In this document: positions 14,642 through 19,457 of the stretch, piece by piece
Layout of the letters: each line of letters begins with the position of its first letter
Position numbering within the stretch: the first letter of the stretch is position 1
Assembly (NCBI GenBank): GCA_964393115.1
Contig: CAYMST010000068.1
Location: 1 to 19,457, forward strand
DNA from: CAYMST01 sp964393115
GTDB taxonomy: Bacteria; Bacteroidota; Bacteroidia; Cytophagales; Cyclobacteriaceae
DNA length: 19,457 bases
Reading direction: 5' to 3'
The notes under the pieces: generated by a model
The model's database searches: none
Told to the model about the DNA's origin: nothing
What the model saw: the letters and a program-made list of their open reading frames with translations, nothing else
Position numbers and translations under genes: made by a program

Positions 14642-15091
14642 ATGCTAAATATTGGTGATAAGGCACCTGATTTCATTGGTAAAGATGAAAATGGTAATAA
14701 CGTCCAATTATCTGATTTTAAAGGTAATAAGCTGGTGTTCTACTTCTATCCTAAAGACGATACTCCTGGCTGCACAGCAGAATCGTGTGATCTAAGAGAT
14801 AACTATGAGTATCTCATGAAAAAAGGATATAAAGTATTAGGCATAAGCGCTGACAATCAAAAGTCACATCAAAAATTTATCAAAAAATATGAGCTTCCGT
14901 TCCCATTGATCGCAGATGAGGATAAAAGCATACATGAAAAGTATCATACCTGGGGAGAGAAGCAGATGTTCGGAAAAAAATATATGGGCACCTTTAGAAC
15001 TACATTCATCATAGATGAAAATGGAGTTATCGAGGATATATTCAAAAAAGTAGATACTAAAGCACATACGAAACAAATTCTGAAAGATTAG
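14642..15091 (+). CDS. bcp: Thioredoxin-dependent thiol peroxidase (Bcp/PrxQ type)
   Basis: The protein has 149 residues, the standard length. It reduces hydrogen peroxide and organic peroxides in the cytoplasm, with thioredoxin as the reductant. The peroxidatic Cys44 sits in YPKDDTPGCTAESCDLRD, with the resolving Cys49 five residues later, the arrangement of the PrxQ/Bcp group. The conserved Arg in GTFRTTFIID and the partner motif FPLIADED are also seen. It starts 2 bp after the M23 gene, so it ends a three-gene operon that closes at the terminator at 15128. Confidence 0.96.
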   Translation: MLNIGDKAPDFIGKDENGNNVQLSDFKGNKLVFYFYPKDDTPGCTAESCDLRDNYEYLMKKGYKVLGISADNQKSHQKFIKKYELPFPLIADEDKSIHEKYHTWGEKQMFGKKYMGTFRTTFIIDENGVIEDIFKKVDTKAHTKQILKD

Positions 15092-15127
15092 TCAGAAACT
15101 GTCTTATTCTAAGAGTTGACGTTTAGA

Positions 15128-15168
15128 AGGGCCTAATTCATCGATAATCAGATTAGGCCCTGTTTTTT
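15128..15168 (+). terminator. Intrinsic terminator after bcp
   Basis: AGGGCCTAAT (15128-15137) pairs perfectly with ATTAGGCCCT (15152-15161) around a 14-nt loop and is followed by G then six Ts (15163-15168). The 10-bp stem has a GC-rich base, making it a classical rho-independent terminator 36 bp after the bcp stop. Confidence 0.9.
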
Positions 15169-15245
15169 ATTGGCTCTAAATGGTTTAAACTTGTATAGGC
15201 AAAACCAGTTATGGTAACCTTGTATGTTTACCAAATGAGACCAAT

Positions 15246-16979
15246 ATGATTTTAAGGTTATTTAACCGTTTGATCTACGCAGGAGTTGATGCCGGGTTTG
15301 ATGCAAAAGAGCAATCAAGCATACAAATTATCAATTTTACTGCTCTGGCACTTGTGCCCATTTCTATAGTCTATTTAATCTATTTTAGTATTATATGTCA
15401 ATGGTTGGCATTGATACCTTTTGCAGCACTAATATTTGGTAGTTCGTTAAACCTTTATCTGAATAGTATTGGAAGGTATAAGACGTCTAGAATCTCAATT
15501 AATCTGCAAGCTAGCCCACTGATTATACTATTTTCAGTGTTTTTCGGTAATGATTTAGGCATTGGATACTTCATTGTATTAGCCTTTATCTATCCTATTA
15601 TTTTCTTGAGACCACACGAAAAACAATTGATGGCATCTTTCTTTGGAATCAATTGTTGCTTTTTTATTCTGCTCGAGATGGGATTTTTATTCGAAGAACC
15701 CATACTTCTAATATCTGATACCAGTAAACCTTTCTTAAAACTCACAGCTCTAGTCGCGTGTTCGATTTTCGCGGGTGTTATTTACTTTCGGTTTTTACAG
15801 TCGATTGTGATTGCGGAGAATCAACTGATCTATTCGATGGAAGAGGCACAAGCCGCAAACCAAGCTAAAAAGAACTTTCTGGCAACTGTATCACACGAAA
15901 TCAGAACTCCTCTTAACGCCATTATTTCGATCACAGACCTGCTTAATGAAAAAAACAGAACAGATCGAACAGAATTAAGGCAATCTTTGAGTTTTTCATC
16001 ACAGCATCTATTGTCCATAATAAACGATATATTAAATCTAAGCCAATTTGAAGAGCGAAAAGAAATTGTTCAGTTAAACTTAAAGCCGATAAACTTGAAT
16101 AGTCTATTGCTAAAAATGCAAAACACCTATGCGCCATTGGCACAGCAAAAGGGACTCAAGTTTAACTTAAAAATTGCAGATACTTTACACCATCGATATC
16201 TGGCAGACAAAACGCGTTTGGTACAAATCATTAGTAATTTGTTGTCCAACGCCATAAAATTCACTAATTCCGGTTTGATTGAACTCCATATTTTCCTTAC
16301 CGAATCGTCACATGAAAAAGATACAGTTCGCTTTGAGGTGATAGATACGGGCATTGGTATCGATGATAATGATATATCAAGAGTTTTTGATAGTTTCTCA
16401 CAAGTCTCTATGAACAGTGATCGAAAGTTTGGAGGTACTGGACTTGGTTTATCTATCGTATCTTCCCTTTTAGCACAACTCAATTCTGAAATTAAGGTAA
16501 AGTCAAAAATAAATGAAGGGACCAAGTTTTCTTTTGATTTGGTATTGGATAGAAGTAATATCGAAACCAGTGATGTTAGCATAATACCTGAAGAAGACCC
16601 TATCGATGAAGATATTAAAATAATGGTAGTAGACGATAACCCTATGAATCTTATGGTTGTCAAAAAAATATTGAATAACTGGAAACTTGTTCCAGAACTA
16701 GTAGAAAGCGGCGAAAAAGCAATAGAAATTACCAAGAAAAGTGATTTTGACATTATTTTGATGGACATACATATGCCTCAGTTGGACGGAATCTCGACTA
16801 CAGAAATCCTAAAAAAGGAAGTGGGTTCTTCTGCAAAGGTATATGCACTTACCGCTGACGTTACAAAAAGAAAAGAGGTACAACAATCCAACTACTTCGA
16901 GGGTTTTTTTAGCAAACCAATTAACAAAAAGAAGCTACGCACCGCTTTATCAAATATTTCAACGGCCAAAATTGCTTAG
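15246..16979 (+). CDS. Membrane hybrid histidine kinase with C-terminal receiver
   Basis: The protein has 577 residues. The first ~190 hold about six hydrophobic spans (roughly 30-50, 53-72, 90-101, 106-122, 130-148 and 165-187) with short connections and no large periplasmic sensor, so the signal is probably sensed in or at the membrane. A HisKA domain follows with phospho-acceptor His217 in FLATVSHEIRTPLNAI. The ATPase domain has the N box (Asn335 in NLLSNAIKFTNSG), G1 box DTGIGID (367-373), F box and G2 box FGGTGLGLS (395-403). The receiver domain (456-570) has Asp463/Asp464, phospho-acceptor Asp507 (LMDIHMPQLDG) and Lys557 (FFSKPI). The input is unknown. No partner regulator is adjacent, so output through an Hpt protein or a single-domain regulator such as the one at 5246 is possible. 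The gene stands alone after a terminator. Confidence 0.95.
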   Translation: MILRLFNRLIYAGVDAGFDAKEQSSIQIINFTALALVPISIVYLIYFSIICQWLALIPFAALIFGSSLNLYLNSIGRYKTSRISINLQASPLIILFSVFFGNDLGIGYFIVLAFIYPIIFLRPHEKQLMASFFGINCCFFILLEMGFLFEEPILLISDTSKPFLKLTALVACSIFAGVIYFRFLQSIVIAENQLIYSMEEAQAANQAKKNFLATVSHEIRTPLNAIISITDLLNEKNRTDRTELRQSLSFSSQHLLSIINDILNLSQFEERKEIVQLNLKPINLNSLLLKMQNTYAPLAQQKGLKFNLKIADTLHHRYLADKTRLVQIISNLLSNAIKFTNSGLIELHIFLTESSHEKDTVRFEVIDTGIGIDDNDISRVFDSFSQVSMNSDRKFGGTGLGLSIVSSLLAQLNSEIKVKSKINEGTKFSFDLVLDRSNIETSDVSIIPEEDPIDEDIKIMVVDDNPMNLMVVKKILNNWKLVPELVESGEKAIEITKKSDFDIILMDIHMPQLDGISTTEILKKEVGSSAKVYALTADVTKRKEVQQSNYFEGFFSKPINKKKLRTALSNISTAKIA

Positions 16980-17004
16980 TCACTGATAGGGTTTCGCATA
17001 TTTG
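16972..17004 (+). promoter_or_regulatory. Promoter candidate of the aminotransferase gene
   Basis: TTG at 16972-16974 and CATATTTG at 16997-17004, followed by CA, resemble Bacteroidota -33 and -7 boxes, with a 22-bp spacer and one mismatch in the -7 box. The -7 box ends 16 nt before the ATG at 17021. The -33 part overlaps the 3' end of the kinase gene. Confidence 0.4.
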
Positions 17005-17020
17005 CACTTCCAAATAGTTC

Positions 17021-18214
17021 ATGAGTATGTCCAACTTATCCAATAGACAAGTTTTCTTACAACATGTCGCACAAACTTCTACATCACCTTTGATGCTCGA
17101 GATTGAATCTGCCGAAGGAATTATGATGTTCGATAAGTCAGGAAAAGCATATGTGGACCTAATCTCAGGAATTGGTGTGAGTAATGTTGGGCACCGACAT
17201 CCGCATGTTGTTAAGTCTATCACCGATCAGTTGGATAAGTACATGCATTTAATGGTTTATGGAGAGTTCATTCAGTCACCACAGACTAATCTTGCGAAAG
17301 CACTTAGTGATGGCCTACCTGATAACCTATCCAGTACATATTTTGTAAACTCTGGAAGTGAGGCTGTAGAAGGTGCTTTAAAGCTCGCAAAGCGATATTT
17401 GGGGAGGACAGAACTTATTTCTTGTATAAATGCTTACCATGGTTCATCACATGGTGCCTTATCGGTGTGTGGTGATGAAAGCCTGAAATCAAATTTTAGA
17501 CCTTTACTTCCTGACACGCGCCAAATTCGTTTTGGTAACGAGGAAGACTTACAACATATCACCGATAAAACCGCAGCAATAATTCTGGAAACGGTACAAG
17601 GTGAAGCTGGGGTACGAACTTCCAATGTTGCATATTTCCAGGCACTTAGAGATAAATGCAATCAGACAGGTACATTATTGATCTTAGACGAGATTCAGTG
17701 TGGGTTTGGAAGAACAGGGACACTATGGGCCTTTGAGCAATATGGAATTGCTCCAGATATTTTAGTATGTGCAAAAGGTATGGGAGGAGGAATGCCTATT
17801 GGCGCTTTTATTGCTTCTAAGGAAATAATGAGTTGCTTAACACACCAGCCAATTCTTGGTCATATTACTACATTTGGAGGACATCCAGTAAGTGCAGCCG
17901 CTTCTCTGGCCACGTTACAGGTAATCCAAAATGAGTCGCTATTAGAATCAGTGGAAGAAAAAGCAACCCTCTTTAAGCAACTCCTTGTCCATGATAATAT
18001 ACGAGAAATTCGAAATAGCGGGCTATTAATGGCCGTTGAGTTTGAATCCTATGATTTGCTTAAAAAAATAATAGATAAAGCCATAGGGCTTGGCATTGTG
18101 ACGGATTGGTTTCTCTTCTGCGACAATTCTATGCGCATAGCACCGCCGCTTACGATAACACTTGATCAAATAAAAATGGCCTGCAATACGTTACTGCAAG
18201 CCATAGATTTATAA
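17021..18214 (+). CDS. Class III PLP-dependent aminotransferase (acetylornithine/ornithine type)
   Basis: The protein has 397 residues, usual for the family. The PLP Schiff-base Lys252 lies in LVCAKGMGGGMPIGAF. Asp223 in LILDEIQCGFGRTG pairs with the pyridine nitrogen, NSGSEAVEGALKLAKRY (110-126) holds the phosphate-binding turn, and GHITTFGGHPVSAAA (280-294) supplies the partner-chain Thr. It transfers an amino group between an omega-amino acid (ornithine, acetylornithine, lysine or similar) and 2-oxoglutarate; which one cannot be told from sequence, and no arginine-biosynthesis gene lies nearby. ATGs at 17021 and 17027 are both possible starts. It lies 41 bp after the kinase and probably has its own promoter. 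It converges with the PDZ/protease gene. Confidence 0.92.
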   Translation: MSMSNLSNRQVFLQHVAQTSTSPLMLEIESAEGIMMFDKSGKAYVDLISGIGVSNVGHRHPHVVKSITDQLDKYMHLMVYGEFIQSPQTNLAKALSDGLPDNLSSTYFVNSGSEAVEGALKLAKRYLGRTELISCINAYHGSSHGALSVCGDESLKSNFRPLLPDTRQIRFGNEEDLQHITDKTAAIILETVQGEAGVRTSNVAYFQALRDKCNQTGTLLILDEIQCGFGRTGTLWAFEQYGIAPDILVCAKGMGGGMPIGAFIASKEIMSCLTHQPILGHITTFGGHPVSAAASLATLQVIQNESLLESVEEKATLFKQLLVHDNIREIRNSGLLMAVEFESYDLLKKIIDKAIGLGIVTDWFLFCDNSMRIAPPLTITLDQIKMACNTLLQAIDL

Positions 18215-18228
18215 GTTTTTATTTCGAG

Positions 18229-18252
18229 CTCTTCTTGGTTATTGAAGAAGGG
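18229..18252. terminator. Hairpin between convergent aminotransferase and PDZ-protein genes
   Basis: CTCTTCTT (18229-18236) pairs with AAGAAGGG (18245-18252), with one G-T pair and an 8-nt loop. It sits 14 bp after the aminotransferase stop and overlaps the end of the opposing gene. No proper T-run follows on either side, so a shared terminator role is tentative. Confidence 0.3.
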
Positions 18253-19420
18253 TACTTAACGTTAACACAATTTCCTTTTCTTCACCGCCGCTATTCACTT
18301 TTAGCTTTACCGACTTACCAGATTGCATAAAGTACTCTCTTAGAGCAGGTAGTGTAAAATCATTAACCGATTTACCATCTACCGCGAGGATTTGATCATC
18401 TACCTTAAGACCCGCTCCAGCTGCAAAACCTTGACTGTATATTCTATGCACCAATACCTTCGTACGCGATTTATCTTGTTGTAAGCTAAATCCTGATGCA
18501 TTTAAAGCAAAAGGAGCGTCAAAGCTTTTATTCTTCTCCAGTATCAGGTTCTTGTGAACATAATCGAAGTAAACATTAAACTTCCGTAGAATAGTATTCC
18601 CAATAATTCCAGCAGATTTAGCATCCGCCTGCAGACCAGAATTCGCATGACTACAACCAACTGGTAAATCTGAAAACGTAAAGCTTCCGAAACTCAATGA
18701 GTTGGCTTTACCTTTATGATGCTCAGATTCCTCGTCACCAAGCCCTGCCACCATATAGATATAGGAGGATCCTATTTTGCTCGTCAACTTATTATCATTA
18801 ACATAAGGCGTGTTGAAATCCACAGTGGCTGCTGCACCCGTATTCAACAAAAACTCACCTTCTAGCTTTTCTCCAGTGGTCAATTCTACTTTGGCAGGAA
18901 TTTGAGGAATACCATATTTAGAGTTTTTAAAATGTATCTTCTCTCCTGATCCGGAATAGTTAAAATTTGACTTATCATAAAGTTCAAACTTCATGTTGTC
19001 ATAATCGATTTTTACAATATGATGGTTCAGGATATCATACCCAATTATTCCATCAATATCTCTACCGATACTCATCATGAGATGATTCAAGTCATTCTCG
19101 TAAATCTTAACGTTCTTAAGGGAAAAATCACCAAGTTTAACGCTGTTATGCTTCACTAGAAAACCTGTTACCGTTCCTGCAGCACTTGTTTCTTTTACCT
19201 TCTTATTTGAAGTCAACCCTAATGATTTTCCCGTCTCAATATCGAGAGTGGTCAAGCCATCACCGGTATCAAAAAGGAAATCCAATGGTTCAGAGTCATT
19301 TACACTTATTTTAATAAAGATATGCTCACCGTATAGTTCAAACGGAACTGAAATTTGAAGGGCTTGTGCTTGAGCTTGTAAAACAACGAGTGATACTAAA
19401 ACCAATAATGTCTTCTTCAT
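18239..19420 (-). CDS. Secreted two-lobed aspartic-protease-like protein with PDZ domain, one catalytic Asp replaced
   Basis: The protein has 393 residues. A signal peptide (about 1-18, KKTLLVLVSLVVLQAQA) marks it as exported. Two retropepsin-like lobes follow: the first has Asp51-Thr-Gly in LDFLFDTGDG and the hydrophobic-Gly turn GIIGYDIL (124-131); the second has Asn193-Thr-Gly in GEFLLNTGAA and the turn GIIGNTIL (271-278). A PDZ domain (about 308-388) has GAGLKVDDQILAVDGKSV. Pepsin- and retropepsin-type enzymes need an Asp from each lobe, and the second is Asn here. The protein may therefore be inactive as a protease and bind peptides through the cleft and PDZ domain, or work as a dimer using its first lobe. 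Its true substrate is unknown. It converges with the aminotransferase. Only 37 bp of upstream sequence is in the window, with no promoter visible. Confidence 0.88.
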   Translation of the reverse strand: MKKTLLVLVSLVVLQAQAQALQISVPFELYGEHIFIKISVNDSEPLDFLFDTGDGLTTLDIETGKSLGLTSNKKVKETSAAGTVTGFLVKHNSVKLGDFSLKNVKIYENDLNHLMMSIGRDIDGIIGYDILNHHIVKIDYDNMKFELYDKSNFNYSGSGEKIHFKNSKYGIPQIPAKVELTTGEKLEGEFLLNTGAAATVDFNTPYVNDNKLTSKIGSSYIYMVAGLGDEESEHHKGKANSLSFGSFTFSDLPVGCSHANSGLQADAKSAGIIGNTILRKFNVYFDYVHKNLILEKNKSFDAPFALNASGFSLQQDKSRTKVLVHRIYSQGFAAGAGLKVDDQILAVDGKSVNDFTLPALREYFMQSGKSVKLKVNSGGEEKEIVLTLSTLLQ

Positions 19421-19457
19421 GTTCTACAACGATAACGGTGTTGCCCAGATCTCTTAG

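Noticed and set aside
16127..16768. Long open frame of 213 codons on the minus strand inside the hybrid kinase gene
   Set aside because: It lies wholly antisense to the ATPase and receiver domains, whose motifs are intact on the plus strand, and its translation shows no recognisable domain. It is a shadow of the kinase codons.

Overview
The window looks like chromosomal DNA of a marine-type Bacteroidota, probably in the order Cytophagales. The evidence is AT-rich coding sequence, signal peptides ending in Ala-Gln or Gly-Gln, few recognisable Shine-Dalgarno sites, Bacteroidota-style -7 boxes (TAnnTTTG), and protein families typical of the phylum (HD-PycTM/DUF5706 proteins, DUF2147, retropepsin-like/PDZ proteins, M23 peptidases with a long C-terminal part). 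I see no tRNA, rRNA, CRISPR array, insertion sequence, integrase or phage gene. Species cannot be fixed from this sequence.

Left part (1-5067). A secreted metallophosphoesterase (cut by the window edge) abuts an upstream SdiA-regulated beta-propeller-like gene, both on the minus strand. The latter is interrupted by 12 unknown bases whose count does not preserve the reading frame. Divergent from them, with a perfect -7 box between, is a fusion of an HD phosphohydrolase domain to a PycTM (Pycsar effector-type) membrane domain. Convergent with it, 43 bp away, is a membrane-anchored class III nucleotidyl cyclase with both metal aspartates but an altered nucleotide pocket. This cyclase/HD-effector neighbourhood is the most interesting part of the window: it could be a chromosomal cyclic-nucleotide signalling or Pycsar-like module. 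A GNAT acetyltransferase lies upstream of the cyclase.

Middle part (5246-8928). A single-domain response regulator and a secreted DUF2147 protein sit 6 bp apart. They are followed, after a strong hairpin, by a secreted protein with short glycine-rich (Gly-Gly-Asn type) blocks. On the minus strand, a membrane-anchored OmpA-like protein and a membrane-anchored coiled-coil protein form a tight pair. The OmpA-like protein lacks the usual diaminopimelate-binding aspartate.

Right part (9198-19420). A NamZ-like exo-muramidase is followed by fmt and folA (formyl-Met-tRNA and folate metabolism). A second co-directional block encodes a fumarylacetoacetate hydrolase-family enzyme, an M23 metallopeptidase whose start overlaps it, and a Bcp-type thiol peroxidase, and ends at a clear intrinsic terminator. 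Then come a hybrid histidine kinase, a class III aminotransferase with its own promoter candidate, and, convergent with it, a secreted two-lobed aspartic-protease-like protein with a PDZ domain. That protein has Asn in place of the second catalytic Asp.

Themes are envelope and peptidoglycan work (NamZ, M23, OmpA-like, metallophosphoesterase, PDZ protein) and signalling (cyclase, HD-PycTM, response regulator, hybrid kinase) beside housekeeping genes. Most of the region reads as ordinary core chromosome.
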